Shown here in pieces: positions 6,594-13,485 of a DNA stretch of 16,466 bases. The stretch spans positions 1 through 16,466 of the forward strand of contig JAIRPH010000022.1 of assembly GCA_031257135.1 (NCBI GenBank). Reading direction: 5' to 3'. The notes beneath the pieces are model-generated. The model ran no database searches. It was given only the letters and a program-made list of their open reading frames with translations, and had not been told where the DNA came from. Both the position numbers and the translations under genes were made by a program. This DNA comes from Spirochaetaceae bacterium. GTDB lineage: Bacteria > Spirochaetota > Spirochaetia > Treponematales > Breznakiellaceae. Positions within the stretch are counted from its first letter, which is position 1, and the number at the start of each line of letters is the position of its first letter.

Positions 6594-6618
6594 GCCGGAA
6601 AACGCCGCGTTTTCCGGC
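6594..6618 (+). promoter_or_regulatory. Perfect 11-bp intergenic stem-loop between binding protein and permeases
   Basis: GCCGGAAAACG (6594-6604) pairs perfectly with CGTTTTCCGGC (6608-6618) across a 3-nt loop, CCG. It lies 15 nt after the binding-protein stop codon and directly before the permease ribosome binding site. No T-run follows. In comparable operons, such hairpins protect the 3' end of the binding-protein message and keep permease levels lower; applying that here is inference. Confidence 0.65.
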
Positions 6619-6627
6619 AAGGGGGTA

Positions 6628-7494
6628 ATGATGACCGTTGCAATAACCGCGGAAAATAAACAGAAAATACTTGCTGACAAATTAGGGTTCGCGATTCTTT
6701 TTTTGTTTTTGATGCTCCTGTCTTTTCTCTTTTTAGTGCCGCTGTTTTGGCTTTTAACCTGTTCTTTTAAACAGCCCGCGGAACTGTTCGCTGTGCCGGT
6801 ACAGTGGCTTCCCAAGAAATTCGGTTTTGAAAACTATATCCGGATGTTTAATTACTTTCCGTTTCTCCGGTATTTGAAGAACACTTTGATAATCGTGTTT
6901 TGCAATATTATCGGTTCCACCGCTTCCAGCGCGGTTGTGGCTTACGGTTTTTCCCGGCTCCGGTGGAAGGGAAGAGATACGGTATTTGTTTTGGTTCTTG
7001 TTACGATGATTCTGCCTTTTCAGGCGGTTATGGTGCCTCTTTTCATGCTGTTTCAGCAAATCGGCTGGATAGGAACGTTTCTGCCCCTCACGCTTACCTG
7101 TTTTTTCGGCAATCCCTTTTACATCTTCCTGATGCGGCAATTTTTTCTATCTCTTCCTGAAGAGCTGAACGAAGCGGCCCGCATCGACGGTTCCGGAGAG
7201 TTCCGCACATTTTTTCAGATAGCGATACCCCTATCTTCGCCGGTACTGGCGACGGTAGCGATTTTTTCGTTTCTCCGTTCTTGGAACGATTTTATCGGGC
7301 CCTTAATTTTTTTAGCGAACGATAAACTCTACACCCTTGCGATAGGCGCCCAGCTCATCCGTTCCCGGCTCCAGCCGAATTGGGAAATCCTCATGCCCTT
7401 AGGGGTCATTATGGTTATTCCGGTATTAATTATATTCTTTTTGATGCAGAAATACTTTATCGAAGGTATTTCCATGTCAGGCATTAAGGGGTAG
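6628..7494 (+). CDS. ABC transporter permease, MalG-like
   Basis: This encodes 288 aa. ATG occurs at both 6628 and 6631; the GGGGG site is 5 nt from the second, so 6631 may be the true start. Six hydrophobic segments are visible, the first at about 20-44. The cytoplasmic EAA loop that docks the ATPase is at 182-201 (NEAARIDGSGEFRTFFQIAIPL). The tail YFIEGISMSGIKG is typical of MalG/carbohydrate permeases. The protein is an inner-membrane channel half that partners the next gene. It precedes the MalF-type permease, the reverse of the usual order, and there is no ATPase gene nearby. Confidence 0.93.
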   Translation: MMTVAITAENKQKILADKLGFAILFLFLMLLSFLFLVPLFWLLTCSFKQPAELFAVPVQWLPKKFGFENYIRMFNYFPFLRYLKNTLIIVFCNIIGSTASSAVVAYGFSRLRWKGRDTVFVLVLVTMILPFQAVMVPLFMLFQQIGWIGTFLPLTLTCFFGNPFYIFLMRQFFLSLPEELNEAARIDGSGEFRTFFQIAIPLSSPVLATVAIFSFLRSWNDFIGPLIFLANDKLYTLAIGAQLIRSRLQPNWEILMPLGVIMVIPVLIIFFLMQKYFIEGISMSGIKG

Positions 7495-7504
7495 GAGGCA
7501 TATT

Positions 7505-8404
7505 ATGATAGCAGGATCGCCGTTTTCGCCTAACCAATCGGAACGCCGGGAGTTTTGGGCGGCTATGATCTTCATTTCACCCTGGGTTATCGGCATACTC
7601 GCGTTTACGATTTATCCGATTATTATGTCTTTTTACTACTCCCTAACCGAATATAAAGTCATTTCAGACCCTGAATTTATCGGGTTCGGAAACTACAGCA
7701 ATTTGTTTAAAGACAAAGTTTTTTTAAAAGCCCTTTCCAACACGGTTTATATTGTGTGTATCGGCGTTCCTCTTACGCTTCTTTCCGCGCTTACCGTATC
7801 GGTAGTGCTGAACGCAAAAGAGCTTCGGCAGTATACTTTTTTCCGCATCATCTTTTTTCTGCCGACGCTGGTGCCGCTTATCATCAACTGTCTTCTGTGG
7901 ATATGGCTCTTAAACTCCGAAAACGGGCTTATTAACGCGCTTCTTGGGGTATTCGGCGTAAAAGGACCCTCTTGGCTCGGGTCTCCGGCGTGGGCGAAGC
8001 CCGCGCTTATTCTGATGATGATTTGGGGATGCGGCGGGACTATCATTATTTTTCTTGCCGGTTTGCAGGATATACCTGAATCTCTTTATGAAGCCGCGTC
8101 GCTTGAAGGGGCGAACTTTTTGCAGAAAACGATATATGTCACTATTCCCCAGCTCGCGCCGGTAATACTGTACAACGCGGTAACTCTGGTAATCGCGGCG
8201 TTCCAGTGGTTTGCGGAACCTTTTGTAATGACCGAAGGCGGTCCCGATAACGCAACCATGTTTTATTCGCTGTATCTCTATCAGAATGCGTTTCAGTTTT
8301 TCAAAATGGGGTACGCTTCTGCTATGGCATGGGTACTTCTGCTTATCGCATTGGCAATCATTTTCTTGCTCTTCAGGTCTATGAAGCGATTCTCTCAGGA
8401 GTAA
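7505..8404 (+). CDS. ABC transporter permease, MalF/UgpA-like
   Basis: This encodes 299 aa with an AGGAGG site that overlaps the stop codon of the previous gene, so translation is probably coupled. It starts with WAAMIFISPWVIGILAFTIYPIIMSFYYSLTEY (first membrane segment about 19-45), the hallmark N-terminus of MalF-type sugar permeases. The EAA loop is at 196-215 (YEAASLEGANFLQKTIYVTIPQ), and GGPDNAT at 245-251 is a common late family motif. It forms the heterodimeric channel with the MalG-like protein. An ATPase of the MsmX/UgpC kind encoded elsewhere would have to serve it. Confidence 0.93.
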   Translation: MIAGSPFSPNQSERREFWAAMIFISPWVIGILAFTIYPIIMSFYYSLTEYKVISDPEFIGFGNYSNLFKDKVFLKALSNTVYIVCIGVPLTLLSALTVSVVLNAKELRQYTFFRIIFFLPTLVPLIINCLLWIWLLNSENGLINALLGVFGVKGPSWLGSPAWAKPALILMMIWGCGGTIIIFLAGLQDIPESLYEAASLEGANFLQKTIYVTIPQLAPVILYNAVTLVIAAFQWFAEPFVMTEGGPDNATMFYSLYLYQNAFQFFKMGYASAMAWVLLLIALAIIFLLFRSMKRFSQE

Positions 8405-8420
8405 GATATAAAGGAACACT

Positions 8421-8879
8421 ATGGATAAACCGATTTTAGGAACAAACCTGCTCTGTCAGGTCGGTATACTCGTACAGGACATTGAAAAGACGAGTAACGA
8501 TTGGGCCGCGTTTCTGGGGGTTGAACCGCCGGAGATTCAGATTACCGGCGACGTTCAGGAAGCGCGGACAAAGTACCTCGGCAGTAGTTCTGAAGCCCGA
8601 GCGAAGCTGGCGTTCTTTCACGCCGGTCCGAATGTAGACATCGAGCTTATCGAGCCTGACAAGAATCCCGCTTCTACATGGCGGCATGACTTAGACGCAA
8701 ACGGCGAAGGGTTTCATCACATTGCGTTTGTCGTTAAAGGCATGAAGGAAAAAATTAGTATATGCGAAACAAAAGGGTTCAAACTCCTGCAAACCGGCGA
8801 ATATACCGGGGGCAGATACGCGTATATCGACGCAAACCAGACTTTAAAACTCGCGCTTGAACTTTTGGAAAACGATTAA
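8421..8879 (+). CDS. VOC/glyoxalase-fold protein 1 (epimerase-like, one metal ligand changed)
   Basis: This encodes 152 aa with AAAGGA upstream, 16 nt after the permease gene. Two beta-alpha-beta-beta-beta modules are recognisable. The region resembles methylmalonyl-CoA epimerase/glyoxalase I relatives: E75 (VDIELIEP), H99/H100 (GEGFHHIAFVV) and E147 (LALELLE) match three of the four metal ligands. The first ligand, normally His in a motif like DHVGIAV, is Gln13 here (LCQVGILVQDI). It is paralogous to VOC3 (9326-9835): both have an NW...LGV segment and a KNP...W...L-D-GEG-HI block. The substrate is unknown; isomerisation or epimerisation of an imported sugar-derived compound is a guess from context. 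It is less likely to be a detoxifying glyoxalase, because it sits inside a sugar operon with two relatives. Confidence 0.85.
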   Translation: MDKPILGTNLLCQVGILVQDIEKTSNDWAAFLGVEPPEIQITGDVQEARTKYLGSSSEARAKLAFFHAGPNVDIELIEPDKNPASTWRHDLDANGEGFHHIAFVVKGMKEKISICETKGFKLLQTGEYTGGRYAYIDANQTLKLALELLEND

Positions 8880-8894
8880 AACTAAGGAGATAGT

Positions 8895-9326
8895 ATGGGA
8901 AAGATTACCGGCATCGCGCATCTCGCGATAACCGTCAAGGACATGAAAAAGTCATTGGACTTTTATACCCGTATTCTGGGTTTCAAAAAAGCATTTGAAA
9001 TTCCAGAACCGCAAACCGGCGCGCCCTGGATAGAATATCTATACATCGGCAACAGACAGTTTATCGAACTGTTCTATAACGGCTCGAAAGACAATCCCTG
9101 GTCTGGAGAGCTTCGGGGATTTAATCACCTCTGTCTGGAGGTTGACGATATTCACGCGGTAGCGGAACGGCTCAAAAAAGAAGGCGCGGAAGTTACCGAC
9201 GGACCTAAACAAGGATGCGACCATAACTGGCAGGCTTGGATAAAAGACCCCGACGGCGTCCGTATTGAACTTATGCAGATTGACGGGCAATCGCCTCACC
9301 GCAAAGCGATACAGGAACTGAAATAA
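8895..9326 (+). CDS. VOC/glyoxalase-fold protein 2 (lactoylglutathione lyase-like)
   Basis: This encodes 143 aa preceded by AAGGAG. It is closest in style to glyoxalase I: IAHLAITVKDMKKSLDFYTRILGF at 7-30, FIELFYNG with E58, FNHLCLEVDDI with H78, and DPDGVRIELMQ with E125. The complete 2-His/2-Glu metal set (H9, E58, H78, E125) is therefore present. It differs from VOC1 and VOC3, so it is not a simple recent tandem copy of either. Its stop codon shares one base with the start of VOC3 (TAATG). The substrate is not readable from the sequence. Confidence 0.88.
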   Translation: MGKITGIAHLAITVKDMKKSLDFYTRILGFKKAFEIPEPQTGAPWIEYLYIGNRQFIELFYNGSKDNPWSGELRGFNHLCLEVDDIHAVAERLKKEGAEVTDGPKQGCDHNWQAWIKDPDGVRIELMQIDGQSPHRKAIQELK

Positions 9327-9835
9327 TGTCTATCGGAACGACAAAACTCTGTCATATCGCAATCTTGGTGAAAGACCTCGATAAAACCCTGCGGAACTGG
9401 GAACAAGTCCTTGGCGTGAAAGCCGGCGCGCCGTTCCATCTGCCGCCGGCTTCCGAAGTGCCGGCTTTCACCAACGGCGATGCCGGAGATTATACGGATT
9501 GCCGTCTGGCGACGATTCAGCTTGACAACTGTCTGCTTGAGTTCGTACAGCCCGGCAAAAATCCCAGTCCCTGGCGGGATAAGCTCGACCGGGACGGCGA
9601 GGGTCTACAGCATATCAGTTTTGTAGTGCCTGACCGGAAAAAAGCTCAACAGGAATTGCAAGCCGTGGGCGCGCCGAAACCGTATCATATCGGATATTGG
9701 CCCGGAGGAACCTATTCGTTTACGGATTGTGTAAAACAGCTCGGCGTGGAGATCAACATCAAAACTGACGATGATAACTCCGCGAAGAAGGATCGGCTTT
9801 TAAGCGATCCGGACTTTCATAAACAGGATTTGTAA
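9326..9835 (+). CDS. VOC/glyoxalase-fold protein 3 (epimerase-like)
   Basis: This encodes 169 aa whose ATG overlaps the stop of VOC2 by one base, implying translational coupling. H10 (LCHIAILVKDL), E72 (LLEFVQP), H96 (GLQHISFVV) and E142 (GVEINI) give an intact metal set. It aligns along its length with VOC1, including a KNPSPWRDKLDRDGEG block, but keeps His where VOC1 has Gln. It carries an extra charged C-terminal tail of about 25 residues (DDDNSAKKDRLL...). The VOC1/VOC3 pair may have split roles or form a heteromer, which is inference. Confidence 0.86.
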   Translation: MSIGTTKLCHIAILVKDLDKTLRNWEQVLGVKAGAPFHLPPASEVPAFTNGDAGDYTDCRLATIQLDNCLLEFVQPGKNPSPWRDKLDRDGEGLQHISFVVPDRKKAQQELQAVGAPKPYHIGYWPGGTYSFTDCVKQLGVEINIKTDDDNSAKKDRLLSDPDFHKQDL

Positions 9836-9838
9836 GCT

Positions 9839-10687
9839 ATGAGATTAGGCGCGCCGGTTTTTATTGATACCAAAGACCCAGAGGCGTATGTCGCCGAGCA
9901 TATCCGCAAAGGCTACCGCGCCGCGTACTGTCCCGATTGGATTAACGCCGATACTGACGCGGCTTTGTGTAAATCGTTTAAAAATGCTCTTGTCAAACAT
10001 GACGTTGTACTTGCAGAGGTCGGCATTTGGAGAAACGTGCTTTCCCCGAATCCTGCGGAGGCGGAAGCGGCGTTTCAACATTCGGTACGCCGTCTGCAAA
10101 CCGCAGAAGAGCTTGAAGCGCGATGCGCGGTGAATATCGTAGGCTCATGGTGCAAAACCAACTGGGACGGACCTCACGAAAAACACTACGCTCAAGCGTT
10201 TTTCGATGCCGCTGTGGAATCCGCCCGCAAAGTAATAGACGCGGTAAAACCGCAGAAAACAAAGATGACCTTTGAGATTATGCCCTGCCAGTTTATCGAC
10301 TGCGCGGCAGAATATCTGCGTTTTATCAAAGCCGTAGACCGCGCCGCGGCGGGGATTCATCTTGATCCGACAAACAGTATTTCTAATCCCCGGCTTCTCT
10401 ACGATAACGCGACGTTTTTCAAAAATGAGTTCAAGCTCTTGGGAGATGCGGTTGTCTCGATTCACTTAAAAGATATTCGGCTTAACCCCGCGGAATTTAC
10501 CGTTCAGTTTGAAGAGACGGTCATCGGAAAAGGCAGTATTGATTACATCAATCTCTTGCGGCTTATCGACGCTCTGCCCCCGGATACTCCGGGTATGCTT
10601 GAGCATCTTCCAAATGAAACGCGCTACGATGAAGCCGCGGATTCAATCCGCGCGCTTGCCGGTAAAGCCGGAGTAAAATTCCGGTGA
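9839..10687 (+). CDS. Sugar phosphate isomerase/epimerase-like TIM barrel (AP_endonuc_2 family)
   Basis: This encodes 282 aa, starting 3 nt after VOC3. The fold is that of xylose isomerase-like TIM barrels. Expected divalent-metal ligands appear at strand ends: E146 (MTFEIMP), D176 (IHLDPTN), H209 (VSIHLKDI) and E255 (MLEHLP). Conserved family features such as GSW at 102-104 and the late GKGSIDY at 230-236 are present. Family members include isomerases, epimerases, inosose dehydratase and 3-dehydroshikimate dehydratase, so the reaction cannot be fixed. Being last in the operon with three VOC proteins, it probably acts on the same imported substrate. The gene ends only 11 nt from the convergent ttcA-like gene, with no clear terminator between. 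Confidence 0.88.
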   Translation: MRLGAPVFIDTKDPEAYVAEHIRKGYRAAYCPDWINADTDAALCKSFKNALVKHDVVLAEVGIWRNVLSPNPAEAEAAFQHSVRRLQTAEELEARCAVNIVGSWCKTNWDGPHEKHYAQAFFDAAVESARKVIDAVKPQKTKMTFEIMPCQFIDCAAEYLRFIKAVDRAAAGIHLDPTNSISNPRLLYDNATFFKNEFKLLGDAVVSIHLKDIRLNPAEFTVQFEETVIGKGSIDYINLLRLIDALPPDTPGMLEHLPNETRYDEAADSIRALAGKAGVKFR

Positions 10688-10698
10688 AGCCTTTCCGT

Positions 10699-11442
10699 TC
10701 ATTGCTCTGACAGTAAATCCGCGCCGCCGGACGAGAGGGCCCGCAGGATGCGGCGTTTTACCGCTCCGGAGTTTCCCGTAAAATCAGCGATGCCTCTGCG
10801 TATGTCCCGGCGTTGAGAATTAACCCCGTAAGGACAGGTACAGGCGGCTTTCAAAACGCCCAGTTCCTCGGCGCAGGCGATAATCTGCTGTTCCTCGACA
10901 TAGCCCAGCGGACGAATAAGCTCAACCGGATACTTTCGGTACGCAAGAAATATCGGCATAGCCGAAAGTTCCCCCTTAAAAAGCATATTCATAAAAAACG
11001 TCTCGATGATATCATCCAGATGATGCCCTAACGCTATCTTGTTAAAACGATTTTCTATCGCGTACTTTAAAAGTTCCGTCCGCCGCTGAGTGGAACACCA
11101 GTAACAGTTCATCTTTTCTCCCGCTTTGAGACGCCCGATAATAGGAACAAAGCGGTCAGTAAATGGGATGCCCCAATGGTCAAGCAACTGGGTAAGCGCG
11201 GACTTTTTACAGCACGAGCAGAAATCGCTTGAAATGTGAAGTCCCTGAAGCTCATAGTCTTTCTTGACTGCGGGACGAATCGCGGAAAGAACCCACGAGA
11301 GAACCGTCGAGTCTTTGCCCCCGGAAACCGCAACGAGAATCCGGTCGCCGTCGCCGATAAGATTCCGCTCAAGCGTAGCCTTGAGGACGAGCTTCTGCAC
11401 CGCCGCGCTCGCCTTTGCCCGGCGAAGAAACCGATTACCCAT
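10699..11442 (-). CDS. ttcA: TtcA-family tRNA 2-thiocytidine biosynthesis ATPase
   Basis: This encodes 247 aa. The N-terminal PP-loop SGGKDS (40-45) binds ATP and adenylates the tRNA base. GHHLDD (139-144) is the second conserved loop. C113 and C116 (CYWC) together with C203 (TCPYG) match the three Fe-S cluster ligands of TtcA, which thiolates C32 of certain tRNAs. An additional cluster C75, C77, C78 (FCSCCKK) is present. It starts 8 nt inside the end of tcdA, so the two are translated together. TtcA has relatives such as TtuA; the CxxC/CPYG pattern and length fit TtcA better, but the exact tRNA target is inferred. Confidence 0.82.
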   Translation of the reverse strand: MGNRFLRRAKASAAVQKLVLKATLERNLIGDGDRILVAVSGGKDSTVLSWVLSAIRPAVKKDYELQGLHISSDFCSCCKKSALTQLLDHWGIPFTDRFVPIIGRLKAGEKMNCYWCSTQRRTELLKYAIENRFNKIALGHHLDDIIETFFMNMLFKGELSAMPIFLAYRKYPVELIRPLGYVEEQQIIACAEELGVLKAACTCPYGVNSQRRDIRRGIADFTGNSGAVKRRILRALSSGGADLLSEQ

Positions 11443-12229
11443 GGGCGTACCGTCCGTATACGTCCTGAATCACGAGACCCGCCAAAATCATGCCCGCCGT
11501 AGCCGTTACGGTTACTGCGCTGCCGTTGATTATCTTCTTAGAATGGCACCATTCAACCGCCTCGTCTTCGTCGCAGGCTGTCCGGGCGGGACAGAAACAC
11601 TGCGCCGACCCGCAGGACGATCCGGCTTCAGCGTGAAGGGGCAGACGCTCAGGACTGTATACCGCGGTAAAATGACCGGCAAAGCCTCGTTTCCGCAAGC
11701 CTGAACGCACAAGCCGCGCCAGAGGACAACCCGAAGTTTCCCAGATGTCTCCGGTTTTAAGCCGGGTCGGATCAAGTTTCTGCGCCATGCCCATTGAGGA
11801 AAACAGCGTCTTCCCCGCAGAACAGGCGTACTCGATAAGGTCGAGCTTGTGCGTGAGGCTGTCAATAGCATCGATGACATAATCCGCATCCTCAATGCCG
11901 AAGGTATGCGCGGTTTCTCGGGAAAAAACCCGGTTAAACGGCGTAATCTCGGCTTCCGGCGCGATTTCCGCAAGGCGATCCCGCAAAACCTCCGCCTTGA
12001 AACGCCCGATAGTAACGCTGGTAGCCTGCGCTTGCCGGTTTATGTTGGTCGCGCACACCCTATCGGAATCCACGATTCCAAGCCGCCCGAGACCGGAACG
12101 AATTAAGGCTTCGGCGCACCAGCTTCCTACGCCTCCGAGACCGAACACCACCGCCTTCGACCGGGACAGCGCGTCCGCCGCCTCTAAGCCGGTAAGCAGA
12201 GCAAGCCGCTGAAACTTAGGATTCGTCAC
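11435..12229 (-). CDS. tcdA: tRNA threonylcarbamoyladenosine dehydratase (E1-like)
   Basis: This encodes 264 aa from GTG 12229, chosen because it overlaps the thrH stop codon by 4 nt (GTGA) and places the family start just before NPKFQRLALLTG. A longer frame to 12331 runs through thrH and is unlikely. The nucleotide-binding GLGGVGS is at 30-36, DSD at 54-56 and the arginine finger-like TNINRQ at 61-66, as in ThiF/MoeB-like TcdA (YgdL/CsdL). TcdA cyclises t6A at tRNA position 37 using ATP. Near the C-terminus, Cys206, 211, 213, 219 and 228 form a Cys-rich stretch, which I associate with clostridial-type members. It belongs with thrH and ttcA in an operon; two of the three genes serve the tRNA anticodon loop. 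Confidence 0.88.
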   Translation of the reverse strand: MTNPKFQRLALLTGLEAADALSRSKAVVFGLGGVGSWCAEALIRSGLGRLGIVDSDRVCATNINRQAQATSVTIGRFKAEVLRDRLAEIAPEAEITPFNRVFSRETAHTFGIEDADYVIDAIDSLTHKLDLIEYACSAGKTLFSSMGMAQKLDPTRLKTGDIWETSGCPLARLVRSGLRKRGFAGHFTAVYSPERLPLHAEAGSSCGSAQCFCPARTACDEDEAVEWCHSKKIINGSAVTVTATAGMILAGLVIQDVYGRYAHG

Positions 12230-12828
12230 TCGAGAAAAGCCGTTATCTTGTGCAAAAGTCCGCGGTAGGTATCCTCGCAGGGAATGTCCGGGCAAGCCTC
12301 CCGGATTGCCGGAGGCGCTCTGAACAGGCATCCCGCGTCGGCTGACCGGATCATCGCCAGATCGTTGAAGGAATCTCCCGCGGCGAAAACCTCCATATTC
12401 AATGACCGCAACGCCTGTACGGACAGTTTTTTTCCGTCTTTCTGCCTGAGCCGGTATCCGGTAATTTTTCCGTCCGAGTCCGTCACGAGACTGTTGCAGA
12501 ACAGCGTAGGATACTTCAATTTCGCCATCAGGGGCATAGCAAATTCCTGATAGGTATCAGATAAGATAATAAGCTGGGTCATAGACCGAAGCGTATCGGT
12601 AAAATCCCCAGCCCCCTCAAGAGGTTCCATCGTGCCGATAACCCGCTGAATATCCGCAAGTTTCAGCCCATGCCGATCCAGCAGATCAATGCGGAACCGC
12701 ATCAGCTTATCATAATCCGGCTCATCCCGAGTAGTCCGCCGAAATTCGGGGATTCCCACAGCCTCGGAAAAGGCAATCCAGATTTCGGGAACCAGCACCC
12801 CTTCAAGATCAAGACATAGTATACGCAT
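12226..12828 (-). CDS. thrH: ThrH: phosphoserine phosphatase/homoserine phosphotransferase (HAD)
   Basis: This encodes 200 aa. The opening CLDLEGVLVPEIWIAF is diagnostic: nucleophile Asp7, and Glu9 where most HAD phosphatases have Asp, exactly as in ThrH. Further HAD motifs follow: ILSDTYQEF (motif II Ser), RQKDGKK (motif III Lys) and GDSFNDLAMI (motif IV). ThrH removes phosphate from phosphoserine and can transfer it to homoserine, linking serine and threonine synthesis. AAAGGG lies 5 nt before ATG. It is the first gene of the thrH-tcdA-ttcA set. No clear promoter was recognised in the 59-nt gap upstream. Confidence 0.88.
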   Translation of the reverse strand: MRILCLDLEGVLVPEIWIAFSEAVGIPEFRRTTRDEPDYDKLMRFRIDLLDRHGLKLADIQRVIGTMEPLEGAGDFTDTLRSMTQLIILSDTYQEFAMPLMAKLKYPTLFCNSLVTDSDGKITGYRLRQKDGKKLSVQALRSLNMEVFAAGDSFNDLAMIRSADAGCLFRAPPAIREACPDIPCEDTYRGLLHKITAFLE

Positions 12829-12887
12829 ATATACCCTTTAACGCCCCGTAGAATCCTGTTATGCGAAGCGTCTGCCGTACTCCATTG

Positions 12888-13349
12888 TTATTTTTCTAGT
12901 ATCTTTTTGTTTATTATTGTTTTATAGGGTATTATAATTACCATATTTATTAGACACGCATAAAATAATACCAGTAACGCGATCATCATATTTGGACCTA
13001 ACCCTTCCCGGTTTTCAAGTACCGTTATAATAGCTATCCCGGAAAATATAAAGGCAATAAAAGCCATTGAAAAAACTGCTTTAGTATAATTTTCAAAAAA
13101 CGCTTTTGCCTTTAATAATTCCTTGGTATCTATCATTTTCTTGAACAGAGCGGAAAACGCGGAAGTAAAATCTTTCCATCCATGCAATATACACTGGAAA
13201 ATCAACGGAAAAACCAACACGATAAAAAGAGACGGTACATCAAAAAACCTTGCTATAAAAGGCATCGTTACCGGCAGTCCTGAAAAGTACATTTGTAATC
13301 CCAGAACAATTACCGTTAAAATTACCCCCAGACCATACTGGACAGCCAT
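12888..13349 (-). CDS. Small four-span membrane protein with MotA-like motif
   Basis: This encodes 153 aa from ATG 13349, which has GGAGG 8 nt upstream. The longer frame to 13388 is excluded because its start lies upstream of the predicted transcription start. Four hydrophobic segments are at about 6-22, 38-55, 90-110 and 119-141, with a charged cytoplasmic loop between the second and third. FFDVPSLFIVLV (35-46) resembles the IDIPSLLIV motif near the start of the second MotA segment, so it may be a shortened MotA/ExbB-type membrane protein. The MotA proton-channel residues cannot be confirmed. The gene and its flanks are clearly richer in A+T than both neighbours, has its own promoter, and sits between two conserved housekeeping groups, so later arrival is possible. 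Confidence 0.7.
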   Translation of the reverse strand: MAVQYGLGVILTVIVLGLQMYFSGLPVTMPFIARFFDVPSLFIVLVFPLIFQCILHGWKDFTSAFSALFKKMIDTKELLKAKAFFENYTKAVFSMAFIAFIFSGIAIITVLENREGLGPNMMIALLVLFYACLINMVIIIPYKTIINKKILEK

Positions 13350-13379
13350 AGTAAAATCCTCCAAAATAGTATTTTTTAT

Positions 13380-13408
13380 AACATACAAAATAGTTTATAT
13401 TTCGTCAA
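13380..13408 (-). promoter_or_regulatory. Sigma70-type promoter of the small membrane protein gene
   Basis: On the minus strand, TTGACG (13408-13403) and TATGTT (13385-13380) are separated by exactly 17 nt. Transcription would start near 13373, giving a 24-nt leader that holds GGAGG. This supports the ATG at 13349 as the start. Confidence 0.55.
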
Positions 13409-13429
13409 TGCTTTTTGCAAAATATTTTC

Positions 13430-13447
13430 ATACGCTCCTGCGCGTAT
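13430..13447 (-). terminator. Small hairpin after the PASTA gene, possible weak terminator
   Basis: ATACGC (13430-13435) pairs with GCGTAT (13442-13447) over a 6-nt loop, followed on the minus strand by GAAAATATTTT. It lies about 40 nt after the PASTA gene stop and before the next promoter. The stem is short and the T-run imperfect, so this is only a candidate. Confidence 0.3.
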
Positions 13448-13485
13448 TCGGGCTATATATACGGCTCGAAGCCTTGCCGCGGGCG

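Noticed and set aside
8895..9326. Reading VOC2 as an antibiotic-resistance glyoxalase (fosfomycin or bleomycin type)
   Set aside because: The fold is shared, but the gene sits inside a sugar operon between two epimerase-like relatives, and nothing specific to FosA or bleomycin-binding proteins was seen.
11236..11704. Plus-strand frames of 88 and 146 codons opposite ttcA and tcdA
   Set aside because: They are antisense shadows of two confidently identified enzymes and show no domain of their own.
12230..12331. Longer N-terminus of TcdA
   Set aside because: It would lie entirely within thrH; the GTG at 12229 overlaps the thrH stop by 4 nt and matches the family start.
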